Below, piece by piece: positions 10,193 to 20,128 of a DNA stretch of 64,000 bases. Each line of letters starts with the position of its first letter. Position 1 is the stretch's first letter. Source of the DNA: Variovorax sp. SG517. GTDB taxonomy: Bacteria > Pseudomonadota > Gammaproteobacteria > Burkholderiales > Burkholderiaceae_C. The notes below the pieces were generated by a model, which saw only the letters and a program-made list of their open reading frames with translations, did not search any database and was not told the origin of the DNA. Both the position numbers and the translations under genes were made by a program. The stretch covers positions 62,001-126,000 of the forward strand of contig NZ_JABMJG010000007.1 of NCBI RefSeq assembly GCF_013376045.1, read 5' to 3'.

Positions 10193-10900
10193 ATGCCGGC
10201 CATGAACGCGAGAGATCCGATCACCCAGGCACCTCGCCGCGCACCGCGCGCAGACGGTGCCGAGGCACGCCACCGGCTGCTCCACACCGCGCTGCGGCTC
10301 TTCGCGCAGAAGGGTTTCGCCAAGACCTCCACCCGCGAGATCGCCCGCGAGGCCGAGGTCAACATCTCGGCCATCAGCTACTACTTCGGCGACAAGGAGG
10401 GGCTGTACGCCGCCACCTTCAGCGAGCCGATGGGTGGCGACTCCAGCGACCTCATCGCCGCCTGCAATGCACCCGGCCAGTCGCTCGAGGAAACGCTTCG
10501 CACGTGCATGGTGTCGATGATCGATCCGCTCAAGCAGGGAGAGATCGTGCGGCAGTGCATACAGCTGCACATGCGCGAGATGCTGGAGCCCACCAGCCGC
10601 TGGGCCGAGGAGCTGGAGCGCGACATCAAGGGCCCGCATCGCGCCATCGCCGACCTGCTGTGCCGCCACCTGAAGGTGGACCGGGCCGACGACGACATCC
10701 ATCGCCTGACCTTCGCGATCACCGGGCTGTCGATGCAGCTCTACGTGAGCCAGGACTTCATCGAGGCCATCCGCCCTTCGCTGCTGCGCACGCCGCGCGC
10801 CATCGACGCCTGGGCCGACCGGCTCACGGCCTATGCGCTGGCACTGGTCGAAGTCGAGGCCGCCCGCCGGCGCGCCGAGAGAAAGCAGAAGAAACAATGA
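10193..10900 (+). CDS. TetR-family repressor of RND efflux operon
   Basis: This TetR-type regulator of about 235 residues has an N-terminal helix-turn-helix near residues 40-60 (TSTREIAREAEVNISAIS then YYFGDKEGLY). A longer C-terminal ligand domain resembles CerR-type members. The ATG at 10193 or the one at 10202 is likelier than the GTG at 10181, which sits next to the palindrome. The stop overlaps the start of the outer-membrane factor as ATGA, so the repressor is the first gene of the efflux operon it presumably controls. Confidence 0.85.
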   Translation: MPAMNARDPITQAPRRAPRADGAEARHRLLHTALRLFAQKGFAKTSTREIAREAEVNISAISYYFGDKEGLYAATFSEPMGGDSSDLIAACNAPGQSLEETLRTCMVSMIDPLKQGEIVRQCIQLHMREMLEPTSRWAEELERDIKGPHRAIADLLCRHLKVDRADDDIHRLTFAITGLSMQLYVSQDFIEAIRPSLLRTPRAIDAWADRLTAYALALVEVEAARRRAERKQKKQ

Positions 10901-12414
10901 GAAAACTCCGATTCAAACTGACGGCCGCTGTCTGCCTCGGCATCGGTCTTTCGGGCTGCTCGCTGATGCGTCCGCCGACGCAGGTCGAAGCTCCCATCCC
11001 CGCGCAGTGGCACGCGCCCCTGCCCCATGGCGGCTCGCTGGCTTCGCTGGCCAACTGGTGGAGCCAGCTCGACGATCCGCTGCTGGTCGAGCTGATTGCC
11101 GCCGCGGAAGCCGCGAGCCCCAATGTCGCGAGCGCCGCCGCACGCGTGGCCGAGGCGCGCTTCACGCGCGTTCAGGCCGGCGCCGCGCTGCTGCCGAGCC
11201 TCGACGGCACCGCATCGGCCAGCCGCGGGCCCGTCGGCATTTCAGGCGGCAGTTCCTCTGGCACCAACAGCGGCAGCAGCGGCGGGCTGTCGTCGAGCAC
11301 GCCGATCACCACGCTGCAGGCCGGCCTGCAGTCGAAATGGGAGGCCGACCTGTTCGGCCGCCTGCGCGCCGATCGCGATTCCGCCGAGGCCAAGCAGAGC
11401 AGCGCCAACGCCAAGTGGCACGACGCCCGCGTGGCGGTGGCGGCCGAGACGGCCAACGCCTATTTCGCCGAACGCGCCTGCCAGCAGCAGCTGCGCGTGG
11501 CCGAGGCCGACGCCCGTTCACGCTCCGAGACCTCGCGGCTCACAGATCTGTCGGCCAAGGCCGGCTTCACCGCGCCGGCCGATGCCTCGCTCGCGCGCGC
11601 CAGCGCCTCCGACGCTTCGGCCCGCCTCACGCAGCAGCGCGCTCAGTGCGCGGTGCAGCGCAAGGCGCTGGTCGCGCTCAGCGGCATCGACGAGACCACG
11701 CTCGAAGGCAAGCTCGCAGCCGCGCCGGCACAGCGCGCGCTGCCTGCCGTGGGCAGCATCGCCAGCGTGCCGGCCGAAGCGATCACGCAGCGGCCCGACG
11801 TCTACGCGGCCGAGCTCGGCGTGGCTTCGGCCAGCGCCGACGTGGGCTCGGCCGAGGCCGAGCGCTATCCCAAGCTCACGGTATCCGGCTCCATCGGCCG
11901 TTCGCAATACCGCGTGAGCGGCGTGCACCAGTCGCTCGAAACCTGGACGGTGGGCCCGATCTCGCTGACCGTGCCGCTGCTCGACGGCGGCGCGCGCAAG
12001 GCGAATGCCGACGCGGCCAAGGCACGCTACGCCGAAGCCGTGTCGCTCTACCGCGCCAACGTGCGCCAGGCGGTGCGCGAAGTCGAGGAGGCGCTGGTCA
12101 ACCTCGATGCGACCAACGCCCGCACCGCCGATGCCGACGCCGCGGTGAAGAACTACCAGGCCTCCTTCGACGCCACGCAGGCGCGCTACAGCAGCGGCCT
12201 CGCGAGCCTATTCGAGCTGGAGGACTCGCGCCGCACGCTGTTCTCGGCACAGACCGCGCGCGTGACGCTGCAGCGCGAGCGCACCGAGGCGTGGGTGGCG
12301 CTGTACCGCTCGATGGGCGGCGGCTGGAACCGCCAGTCCGCGGGGGCTCCCTCCTCTTCCGATTCGACCTCAATGACCACCACACCGACCGCCAAGGTCG
12401 CGACGTCGCCATGA
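10897..12414 (+). CDS. RND efflux outer-membrane factor lipoprotein (NodT type)
   Basis: This 505-residue TolC-like outer-membrane factor has a lipoprotein signal with lipobox LSGC near residue 19. Two long helical repeats of the OEP family follow, with the usual WWSQLDDPLL near residue 50. A serine/glycine-rich stretch near residue 115 (GGSSSGTNSGSSGG) is a variable surface loop. It forms the exit duct for the pump encoded downstream. Start and stop both overlap neighbours (ATGA), making the TetR, outer-membrane factor and adaptor genes one translational chain. Confidence 0.9.
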   Translation: MRKLRFKLTAAVCLGIGLSGCSLMRPPTQVEAPIPAQWHAPLPHGGSLASLANWWSQLDDPLLVELIAAAEAASPNVASAAARVAEARFTRVQAGAALLPSLDGTASASRGPVGISGGSSSGTNSGSSGGLSSSTPITTLQAGLQSKWEADLFGRLRADRDSAEAKQSSANAKWHDARVAVAAETANAYFAERACQQQLRVAEADARSRSETSRLTDLSAKAGFTAPADASLARASASDASARLTQQRAQCAVQRKALVALSGIDETTLEGKLAAAPAQRALPAVGSIASVPAEAITQRPDVYAAELGVASASADVGSAEAERYPKLTVSGSIGRSQYRVSGVHQSLETWTVGPISLTVPLLDGGARKANADAAKARYAEAVSLYRANVRQAVREVEEALVNLDATNARTADADAAVKNYQASFDATQARYSSGLASLFELEDSRRTLFSAQTARVTLQRERTEAWVALYRSMGGGWNRQSAGAPSSSDSTSMTTTPTAKVATSP

Positions 12415-13613
12415 AAACAATGAAGCGTTCCACCCTCGCCATCGCGCTGGCCGCGCTGGTCGTCGTCATCGCCGCAGTCTTCTTCATGACGCGCGGCAAG
12501 CCGGCTGACAAGACCGCCGAACCGGCCGCCGCAGCCAGGACCAAGGACGGCGCCGCCTCGCCCAAGCCCGCGCTGACCGTGACCGTCGCGAAGCCCGAAG
12601 CCACCGAGCTGATGCTCACGCTCGCGGCCAACGGCAACGTGGCCGCCTGGCAGGAAGCCGTGGTCGGCTCCGAGTCCAACGGATTGAAGCTGGCCGAAGT
12701 TCGCGTGAACGTCGGCGACACGGTGAAGAAGGGCCAAGTGCTCGCCGTGTTCTCGCCCGAGACGGTGCAGGCCGACATCGCACAGGCGCGCGCCTCGCTG
12801 GCCGAAGCCCGCGCCACCGCGGCCGACGCCGCCGGCAACGCGGCACGCGCACGCACGCTGCAGGCCACCGGCGCGCTGAGCCAGCAGCAGATCAACCAGT
12901 ACCAGACCACCGAGCAGACCGCCAAGGCGCGCGTCGAGGCGGCCGAGGCCGTGCTGGCCGCGCAGCAGGTGCGCGGGCGCAACACGCAGGTGCTGGCGCC
13001 CGACGACGGCGTGATCTCGGCTCGCACAGCCACGGTGGGCAGCGTGGTCGCGGCGGGCACCGAGCTCTTCCGGCTGATCCGCCAGGGCCGCCTCGAATGG
13101 CGCGCCGAAGTGACCTCGGCCGAATTGAGCCGCGTCGCTGTGGGCACCACCGCATTCGTGGTCAGCGCCAGCGGTGCGCAGGTGCGCGGCAAGGTGCGCA
13201 GCATCGCGCCCACGGTCGATCCGCAGACGCGCGCGGCGCTGGTGTATGTCGACCTGCCCAACGTGCAGCAGAACACCGGCGTGAAGGCCGGCATGTTCGC
13301 GCGCGGCGACTTCGAACTGGGCCGCAGCACGGCGCCGACGGTGCCGCAGGCCGCCGTGGTGCCGCGCGACGGCTTCAACAACGTGTTCATCCTGAAGCCC
13401 GACAACAAGGTGTCGCAGCTCAAGGTGCAGATCGGCCGCCGCCTGAACGACCGCATCGAGATCACCAGCGCGCTGCCCGAGGGCGCCCAGGTGGTGGTGC
13501 AAGGCGCGGGCTTCCTCAACGACGGCGACCTGGTGCGCGTGGTGGATTCGCCCGCCGCCACGTCGGCGGCGCCGGCTCCCACGGGCGCGGCCTCCGCCGC
13601 CGTTGCCAGGTAA
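12411..13613 (+). CDS. RND efflux periplasmic adaptor (HlyD/MFP family)
   Basis: This 400-residue membrane-fusion protein has an N-terminal membrane anchor (about residues 5-23), an Ala/Pro-rich spacer, a biotinyl-lipoyl-like half motif (VRVNVGDTVKKGQVLAVF), a coiled-coil hairpin and a second lipoyl half, then beta-barrel domains. No lipobox is seen. ATGA overlap with the outer-membrane factor fixes the start at 12411. It bridges the inner-membrane pump and the outer-membrane duct. Confidence 0.9.
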   Translation: MKTMKRSTLAIALAALVVVIAAVFFMTRGKPADKTAEPAAAARTKDGAASPKPALTVTVAKPEATELMLTLAANGNVAAWQEAVVGSESNGLKLAEVRVNVGDTVKKGQVLAVFSPETVQADIAQARASLAEARATAADAAGNAARARTLQATGALSQQQINQYQTTEQTAKARVEAAEAVLAAQQVRGRNTQVLAPDDGVISARTATVGSVVAAGTELFRLIRQGRLEWRAEVTSAELSRVAVGTTAFVVSASGAQVRGKVRSIAPTVDPQTRAALVYVDLPNVQQNTGVKAGMFARGDFELGRSTAPTVPQAAVVPRDGFNNVFILKPDNKVSQLKVQIGRRLNDRIEITSALPEGAQVVVQGAGFLNDGDLVRVVDSPAATSAAPAPTGAASAAVAR

Positions 13614-13631
13614 AGAAGAAAAGAAGAAGAA

Positions 13632-13667
13632 ATGAAAAGCCAGATGACGCAAAGGACACGCCCATGA
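13632..13667 (+). other. Eleven-codon minicistron coupled to RND pump
   Basis: Between the adaptor and the pump lies a purine-rich GAAGAAGAAG stretch followed by an ATG, eleven sense codons and a TGA. That TGA overlaps the pump ATG as ATGA. The pump start itself has only a weak ribosome-binding site, so ribosomes could be delivered by this short frame. This is seen in sequence; function is inferred. Confidence 0.35.
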
Positions 13668-16600
13668 ACGTTTCCGCCTGGTCCATACGCAACCCGATTC
13701 CGGCGGTGATGCTGTTCGTGCTGCTCACCTTCGGCGGGCTGCTGTCGTTCAACGCGATGAAGGTGCAGAACTTTCCGGACATCGACCTGCCGACCGTGAC
13801 GGTCTCGGCCTCGCTGCCCGGCGCCGCACCTTCGCAGCTGGAGACCGACGTCGCGCGCAAGCTCGAGAACTCCATCGCCACGGTGCAGGGCCTGAAGCAC
13901 ATCACCACCAAGGTGCAGGACGGCGCCGCCACGCTGATCGTCGAGTTCCGCCTCGAGAAGCCGGTGCAGGAAGCCGTGGACGACGTGCGCTCCGCGGTGC
14001 AGCGCGTGCGCGCCGACCTGCCGGCCGACGTGCGCGACCCTGTGGTCACCAAGCTCGACTTCGCGGCCCAGCCGGTGCTGGCCTTCACCATCGCCTCCTC
14101 GGCCATGGATGCCGAGGCGCTGAGCTGGTACGTCGACAACGACGTCACCAAGAAGCTGCTCGCGCTGCCCGGCGTGGGCGCGGTGAACCGCGTGGGCGGC
14201 GTCACGCGCCAGGTGCACATCGACCTCGACCCGTCCAAGCTGCAGGCGCTGGGCGCCTCGGCGGCCGACATCTCGCGACAGCTGCGCCAGGTGCAGACCG
14301 AGAGCGCGGGCGGCCGCTTCGACCTGGGCGGCAGCGAGCAGCCGGTGCGCACCATGGCCACGGTGAAGTCGGCCGATCAGCTCGCCGACATGCAGATCGT
14401 GCTGAGCGACGGCCGCCGCATCCGCCTCGACCAGGTGGCGCGCGTGAGCGACACCATCGCCGAACCGCGCGCCGCCGCGCTGCTCAACGGCAAGCCGGTG
14501 GTGGGCTTCGAAGTGGCCCGCAGCCGCGGCGCCAGCGAAGTGGAAGTGGGCCACGCGGTGATGAAGGCGCTGGCCGACATGCGTGCCGCGCGCCCCGACA
14601 TCGAGCTGACCGAGGCCTTCAACTTCGTCGACCCGGTGGAAGAGGAATACAACGGCTCGCTGCACCTGTTGTACGAGGGCGCCATCCTCGCTGTGGTGGT
14701 GGTGTGGCTCTTCCTGCGCGACTGGCGCGCCACCTTCGTCTCTGCCATCGCGCTGCCGATGTCGGTGATTCCGGCCTTCATCGGCATGCATCTGCTGGGC
14801 TTCTCGGTCAACGTGATCTCGCTGCTGGCGCTGTCGCTGGTGGTGGGCATATTGGTGGACGACGCCATCGTGGAGGTCGAGAACATCGTGCGCCACCTGC
14901 GCATGGGCAAGACGCCCTACCAGGCGGCGATGGAAGCGGCCGACGAGATCGGGTTGGCGGTGATCGCGACCACCTTCACGCTCATTGCCGTGTTCCTGCC
15001 CACGGCTTTCATGAGCGGCGTGGCCGGCAAGTTCTTCAAGCAGTTCGGCTGGACGGCATCGCTGGCGGTGTTCGCGTCGCTGGTGGTGGCGCGGGTGCTC
15101 ACGCCGATGATGGCGGCCTACATGCTCAAGCCGGTGGTCACCGCCGAAACGGAACCGGGATGGATGCGCTGGTACATGCGCGCCGTGACCTGGAGCACGC
15201 ACAACCGCTTCAAGACGATGGTGCTCGCCACCCTCTTCTTCTTCGGCTCGCTGGCGATGATCCCGCTGCTCAAGACGGGCTTCATTCCGCCGGACGACAA
15301 CTCGCAGACGCAGATCTATCTCTCGCTCGCGCCCGGCTCCACGCTGGCGCAGACCACGGCAGCGGCGGAAGAAACGCGCAACCGCGTGATGAAGATCCAG
15401 CACGTGAAGAGCGTCTACACCACGGTGGCCGGCGGCAGCGCGGGCGGCGACCCGTTCGCGAACTTCGGCACGCCCGAGACGCGCAAGGCCACGCTCACCA
15501 TCAAGCTCGACCCGCGCGGCGACCGCCCGCGCAAGCAGGTGATCGAGAACCAGATCCGCGCGGCGCTCGAAACGCTGCCCGGCGTGCGCAGCACGGTGGG
15601 CCTGGGCGGCTCGGGCGAGAAGTACATCCTGGCGCTCACCGGCGAGGACCCGGTGGCGCTGTCGAGCGCGGCCAGCGCGGTGGAAAAAGACCTGTGCACC
15701 ATTCCCGGCCTGGGCAACATCACCTCCACCGCGAGCCTGATCCGCCCCGAGATCGCCGTGCGCCCCGACTTCGCGCGGGCCGCCGACCTGGGCGTGACCA
15801 GCTCCGCCATCGCCGAGACGCTGCGCGTGGCCACGCTGGGCGACTACGACCAGTCGCTCGCCAAGCTCAACCTCGCGCAGCGGCAGGTGCCGATCGTGGT
15901 GAAGCTGGAAGACTCGGCCCGCAAGGACATCGACCTGCTCGGGCGCCTGTCGGTGCCGGGCACGCGCGGGCCGGTGATGCTCAACCAGGTGGCTTCGCTG
16001 AGCATGGAAGGCGGCCCGGCCGTGATCGACCGCTACGACCGCTCGCGCAACGTGAACTTCGAGATCGAGCTCTCGGGCGTGGGCCTGGGCGACGCGAAGG
16101 ACGCGGTGCAGAAGCTGCCGTCGATCCAGAAGCTTCCGCCGGGCGTACGCATCGCCGAGGTGGGCGATGCCGAAGTGATGACCGAGCTGTTCGCGAGCTT
16201 CGGCCTGGCCATGCTCACCGGCGTGCTGTGCATCTACATCGTGCTGGTGCTGCTCTTCAAGGACTTCCTGCACCCGGTGACCATTCTGTGCGCGCTGCCG
16301 CTCGCGCTGGGCGGCGCCTTCGTGGGCCTGCTGATCGGGCAGAAGGCGCTGTCGATGCCTTCGCTGATCGGCCTGATCATGCTGATGGGCATCGCGACGA
16401 AGAACTCCATTCTTCTGGTGGAGTACGCCATCGTGGCGCGCCGCGACCACGGCATGAACCGCTGGGACGCCCTGCGCGACGCCTGCCACAAGCGCGCCCG
16501 TCCCATCATCATGACCACGCTGGCCATGGGCGCGGGCATGCTGCCCATCGCGGTGGGCTTCGGCGCGGCCGACTCGAGCTTCCGCTCGCCGATGGCGATG

Positions 16601-16780
16601 GCGGTGATCGGCGGGCTGATCACTTCCACGGTGCTGAGCCTGCTGGTGGTGCCGGCCGTGTTCACCTACATCGACGACATCGAGCACTGGATCAGGCGAA
16701 CCGTTCGCAAGCTGCGCGGGCAACCGGCCGATCCGCACATCGATGACGATCTGGTCGAGACGCCTGCGCCGGGACGGTAG
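13664..16780 (+). CDS. RND-family inner-membrane efflux pump
   Basis: This 1038-residue resistance-nodulation-division permease is of standard length with twelve expected transmembrane helices and two large periplasmic loops. The proton-relay pair is visible as VVGILVDDAIVEVEN in helix 4. MNVSAWSIRNP is the usual N-terminus of the hydrophobe/amphiphile class. It exports unknown compounds using proton motive force with the adaptor and outer-membrane factor encoded upstream. The operon closes with a strong hairpin terminator. Confidence 0.92.
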   Translation: MNVSAWSIRNPIPAVMLFVLLTFGGLLSFNAMKVQNFPDIDLPTVTVSASLPGAAPSQLETDVARKLENSIATVQGLKHITTKVQDGAATLIVEFRLEKPVQEAVDDVRSAVQRVRADLPADVRDPVVTKLDFAAQPVLAFTIASSAMDAEALSWYVDNDVTKKLLALPGVGAVNRVGGVTRQVHIDLDPSKLQALGASAADISRQLRQVQTESAGGRFDLGGSEQPVRTMATVKSADQLADMQIVLSDGRRIRLDQVARVSDTIAEPRAAALLNGKPVVGFEVARSRGASEVEVGHAVMKALADMRAARPDIELTEAFNFVDPVEEEYNGSLHLLYEGAILAVVVVWLFLRDWRATFVSAIALPMSVIPAFIGMHLLGFSVNVISLLALSLVVGILVDDAIVEVENIVRHLRMGKTPYQAAMEAADEIGLAVIATTFTLIAVFLPTAFMSGVAGKFFKQFGWTASLAVFASLVVARVLTPMMAAYMLKPVVTAETEPGWMRWYMRAVTWSTHNRFKTMVLATLFFFGSLAMIPLLKTGFIPPDDNSQTQIYLSLAPGSTLAQTTAAAEETRNRVMKIQHVKSVYTTVAGGSAGGDPFANFGTPETRKATLTIKLDPRGDRPRKQVIENQIRAALETLPGVRSTVGLGGSGEKYILALTGEDPVALSSAASAVEKDLCTIPGLGNITSTASLIRPEIAVRPDFARAADLGVTSSAIAETLRVATLGDYDQSLAKLNLAQRQVPIVVKLEDSARKDIDLLGRLSVPGTRGPVMLNQVASLSMEGGPAVIDRYDRSRNVNFEIELSGVGLGDAKDAVQKLPSIQKLPPGVRIAEVGDAEVMTELFASFGLAMLTGVLCIYIVLVLLFKDFLHPVTILCALPLALGGAFVGLLIGQKALSMPSLIGLIMLMGIATKNSILLVEYAIVARRDHGMNRWDALRDACHKRARPIIMTTLAMGAGMLPIAVGFGAADSSFRSPMAMAVIGGLITSTVLSLLVVPAVFTYIDDIEHWIRRTVRKLRGQPADPHIDDDLVETPAPGR

Positions 16781-16802
16781 ATAGAAGCTCCCGGCAGAAA
16801 CG

Positions 16803-16834
16803 AAAAAAGCTGCGGCAATGCCGCAGCTTTTTTT
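16803..16834. terminator. Bidirectional rho-independent terminator
   Basis: An eight-base-pair stem, GCTGCGGC with loop AAT, is flanked by six A and seven T residues. It lies between the convergent RND pump gene and tctA and can serve both. Confidence 0.9.
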
Positions 16835-16864
16835 GGCCAGGCCCCGGATGAGGCCTTCGGAAGA

Positions 16865-18388
16865 TCAGGCGTCCATCTGCGCGAGCTTCGCCAGCTTGCG
16901 TTCGCTCATGCGCTTCGCAAGGCGCGGCAGGATCAGCACGGCCACCACGATGACGACCAGCGCGATCGACATCGGGCGCTGGAAGAACACCGCCGCGCTG
17001 CCCTCGCCGATCGACATGGCATTGCGCAGCTGCGCTTCGGCCAGCGGGCCGAGGATCATGCCGACCACCACGGGAGCGGTCGGGAAGTCGAAGCGGCGCA
17101 TCACCACGCCCAGGATGCCGATGGCATACAGCAGGAACAGGTCGAACGCGCTCTGGCGCATGCCGTAGGCCCCCACCGTCGCGAAGATCAGGATGCCGGC
17201 GTAGAGCTGCGGCTTCGGAATCTTCAGCAGCTTGACCCACAGACCGACCATCGGCAGGTTCAGCACCAGAAGCATCACGTTGCCGATGTAGAGCGACGCG
17301 ATCAGCGCCCATACCAGCGCGGCCGAGGTGGTGAAGAGTTGCGGCCCCGGCTGGATGCCGTAGTTCTGGAACGCGCCCAGCAGGATGGCGGTGGTGTTCG
17401 AGGTCGGAATGCCCAGCGTGAGCAGCGGGATCAGCGCGGCCGTCACCGTGGCGTTGTTGGCGGCCTCGGGGCCGGCCACGCCTTCGATGGCGCCGGTGGT
17501 GCCGAACTCGGCCTTGGCGTCCTTGTCCTTTGCCAGCTTCTTCTCGGTGGCGTAGCTCAGGAAGGTCGGGATCTCGGTGCCGCCGGCCGGAATGCAGCCG
17601 AAGGGCGTGCCGATGGCGGTGCCGCGCAGCCAGGCGGGAATGGAGCGCTTCCAGTCGCGCTTGCTCATGTGCACGCGGCTGAGCTTGTTCTGGCCCTCGA
17701 CCACCTTGCCTTCATACAGCACGGCGTACAGCACCTCGGCCACGGCGAACAGGCCCACGGCCACCAGCACGATCTCGATGCCGTCGAGCAGCTCGGGAAT
17801 GCCGCCGGTGTAGCGGCCCTGGCCCGAGATCTGGTCGAGGCCGATGCAGCCCGCCGCGAGGCCGACGAACAGCGCCGTCATGCCGCGCAGCGTGCTCTTG
17901 CCGAGCACCGCGCTCACCGTGGTGAAGGCCAGCAGCATCAGCATGAAGTATTCCGGCGGGCCGAGCTTGACAGCGAATTCGGCCACGAAGGGCGCGAACA
18001 GCGTGACGATGACGGTGGCGATGGTGCCGGCCACGAACGAGCCGATGGCCGCCGTGGCGAGCGCCGCGCCCGCGCGGCCGCTCTTGGCCATCTTGTTGCC
18101 CTCCATCGCCGTCACCATGCTCGCGGTCTCGCCGGGCGTGTTCAGCAGGATGGAAGTGGTCGAGCCGCCGTACATGGCGCCGTAATAGATGCCCGAGAAG
18201 AAGATCATCGAGGCCGTGATGTCGACCTTGCCGGTGATCGGCAGCAGCATGGCCACCGCCACGGCCGGGCCGATGCCGGGCAGCACGCCGACGGCCGTGC
18301 CCAGGGCGCAGCCGACCAGGCACCAGAGGAGATTGACGGGGGTGATGGCGGCTGCGAAGCCGGCCATCAGGGCGTTGAAGATTTCCAT
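16865..18388 (-). CDS. tctA: Tripartite tricarboxylate transporter large permease TctA
   Basis: This 507-residue membrane protein has the TctA family layout, including the glycine/proline-rich GVLPGIGPAVAVAMLLPIT motif near residue 35 and a second copy near residue 335 (LTLGIPTSNTTAILLGA). About twelve hydrophobic helices are present. It works with TctB and a periplasmic Bug protein to import carboxylates. It starts one base after the tctB stop. Confidence 0.92.
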   Translation of the reverse strand: MEIFNALMAGFAAAITPVNLLWCLVGCALGTAVGVLPGIGPAVAVAMLLPITGKVDITASMIFFSGIYYGAMYGGSTTSILLNTPGETASMVTAMEGNKMAKSGRAGAALATAAIGSFVAGTIATVIVTLFAPFVAEFAVKLGPPEYFMLMLLAFTTVSAVLGKSTLRGMTALFVGLAAGCIGLDQISGQGRYTGGIPELLDGIEIVLVAVGLFAVAEVLYAVLYEGKVVEGQNKLSRVHMSKRDWKRSIPAWLRGTAIGTPFGCIPAGGTEIPTFLSYATEKKLAKDKDAKAEFGTTGAIEGVAGPEAANNATVTAALIPLLTLGIPTSNTTAILLGAFQNYGIQPGPQLFTTSAALVWALIASLYIGNVMLLVLNLPMVGLWVKLLKIPKPQLYAGILIFATVGAYGMRQSAFDLFLLYAIGILGVVMRRFDFPTAPVVVGMILGPLAEAQLRNAMSIGEGSAAVFFQRPMSIALVVIVVAVLILPRLAKRMSERKLAKLAQMDA

Positions 18389-18389
18389 G

Positions 18390-18926
18390 TCAGATCCACC
18401 CGGTGTTGGTGAGGCCAGGCAGGTTGATGGCCAGGAATTGCGTGAACATCCAGAACACCGGGGCGGAGATCACCGCGCCGGTGATGAAGTCGGTCGCCCA
18501 GGTGCGCGGCGAATTGACGCCGACCTGCCCGCTCGCGCGTCGCAGGCCCTGCACCGCCAGCAGGTAGCACAGCGTGCAGCTCAGGATGAAGCCCAGCGTG
18601 GTGATGAGCGCTGCGTTGAGCAGCAGGCCTGCCGACACCCAGATGAAGCCGGGCCAGTAGGCATGCTCGGCGCCCGATGGCGCATCGAGTTCGCGGAAAC
18701 CGCCGGTGCGCGCCTCCCACAGGATCCAGGCGCCGCACAGCACGAGCACCACGGACACCAGCCAGGGCAGGAAGTTGGGGCCGACGCCGCCGTAGCCCGC
18801 GTCGGAGGAAATGCCGATGGCGCCGAAGGCCAGCGCCAGGCCGGTCAGCAGCACGCCGGCGCCGACCAGGGTTTGCGGCCAGGTGGCCGCGGGTTGCGGC
18901 GGAGCCGAGGAGTCTGGAGTTGTCAT
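18390..18926 (-). CDS. tctB: Tripartite tricarboxylate transporter small permease TctB
   Basis: This 178-residue protein has four hydrophobic helices, as in the TctB family. A proline/alanine N-terminal tail precedes the first helix. It lies between tctC and tctA in the usual order. Its partner role is to complete the membrane part of the carboxylate importer. Confidence 0.88.
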   Translation of the reverse strand: MTTPDSSAPPQPAATWPQTLVGAGVLLTGLALAFGAIGISSDAGYGGVGPNFLPWLVSVVLVLCGAWILWEARTGGFRELDAPSGAEHAYWPGFIWVSAGLLLNAALITTLGFILSCTLCYLLAVQGLRRASGQVGVNSPRTWATDFITGAVISAPVFWMFTQFLAINLPGLTNTGWI

Positions 18927-19032
18927 TTTTTCTCCCGGGATGTGGAGCTGGATTTGAAAACGGCACGCTGTCGTCTCTTGCGAGGACAGCGCGCCGTGGA
19001 GCGGACCAATGGCTGCGGCGCGAGCCGCAGGA

Positions 19033-19992
19033 TCAGATCATTCCCGACTTGGTCATGATGGCGCGCAGGCTGGCGAAGTCGTCGTCGACGAACTTGGCGA
19101 AGGCGTCGCCCGAGAGCACGGCCGACGTCCAGTCGTTCTTCTTGAGCGATTCGGCCCACGAGGGGCTCTTCATGGCGGCCAGCACCATGTCGGTCAGCGC
19201 CTTGCGCTGCTCGGCCGAGATGCCGGGGGCGCCGTAGACGCCGCGCCAGTTGCCGATCTCGACGTCGATGCCCTGCTCCTTCAGCGTGGGCACGTTCACG
19301 CCCGGCAGGCGCTGCGCGGAGGTGACGGCGATGGGCTTCATCTTGCCGGCGGCGATGTACTCGGCGAACTCGCTGTAGCCGCTGCCGCCGACGGTGACGT
19401 TGCCGCCCAGGACGGCGGCGGTGGCCTCGCCGCCCCCGCGGAAGGCGACGTAGTTGATCTTGGACGGATCGGCGCCGACCTTCTGCGCGATCATGGCCGC
19501 GGCGATGTGCTCGGTGGAGCCGCGCGAACCGCCACCCCACTTGACGCTGCCCGGGTCCTTCTTGAGCTGCTCGACCACGTCCTTCATGGACTTGAACGGC
19601 GAATTGGCCGGCAGCACGAACACGTTGTATTCGGTGGTCAGGCGCGCGATGGGCGTGGCCTGCGACAGGTTGACCGGCGGCTTGCCGGTGATGATGCCGC
19701 CCAGCATGACCGAGCCCATGACCATCAGCGCGTTGGCGTCGCCCTTGGAGCCGTTGACGAACTGGGCCAGGCCCAGCGCGCCGGCGGCGCCGCCCTTGTT
19801 GTCGTAAGTGACGGTGTCGGCCACCTTGGCGTCGGTCAGCGCCTTGCCCAGCGCACGGCCGGTGGTGTCCCAGCCGCCGCCCGGGTTGGCGGGGATCATC
19901 ATCTTGACGTTGGCGGCCGCGCGCGCCGACAGTGGCAGGGCTCCGACGGCGGCCATGGCGGCCAGTGACTTCAGAAAGGTGTCGCGACGCAT
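19033..19992 (-). CDS. tctC: Tricarboxylate-binding periplasmic receptor (Bug family)
   Basis: A 319-residue Bug-type solute receptor. A twin-basic N-terminus and a signal peptide ending LSARA precede the mature start ANVKMMIPANPGGGWD, whose PANPGGGWD loop is the family's ligand-contact segment. I chose MRRDTFLKSL at 19992 because AGGAG precedes it; the longer frame runs into the divergent promoter. It delivers a carboxylate to TctAB. The tctDE regulators are transcribed away from it, the classic layout for induction of tctCBA by the external substrate. Confidence 0.9.
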   Translation of the reverse strand: MRRDTFLKSLAAMAAVGALPLSARAAANVKMMIPANPGGGWDTTGRALGKALTDAKVADTVTYDNKGGAAGALGLAQFVNGSKGDANALMVMGSVMLGGIITGKPPVNLSQATPIARLTTEYNVFVLPANSPFKSMKDVVEQLKKDPGSVKWGGGSRGSTEHIAAAMIAQKVGADPSKINYVAFRGGGEATAAVLGGNVTVGGSGYSEFAEYIAAGKMKPIAVTSAQRLPGVNVPTLKEQGIDVEIGNWRGVYGAPGISAEQRKALTDMVLAAMKSPSWAESLKKNDWTSAVLSGDAFAKFVDDDFASLRAIMTKSGMI

Positions 19993-20128
19993 GCTTGGGT
20001 CTCCTGATTGGAAGGAACTTGAAAGGAAGCTGACTTGTAGCTGAGCGCTATCATGCGCCGCCCCGCTGTCAGTTGGCTGTCCGCCAGACTGGGGAAAACA
20101 CCAAAGTACGCACCCCGAAGCCCCACGT

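Noticed and set aside
12098..16738. A 1546-codon open frame on the minus strand opposite the RND operon
   Set aside because: It is antisense to the outer-membrane factor, adaptor and pump genes, has His/Arg/Gln-rich low-complexity translation and no recognisable domain. Long antisense frames are common in GC-rich DNA.
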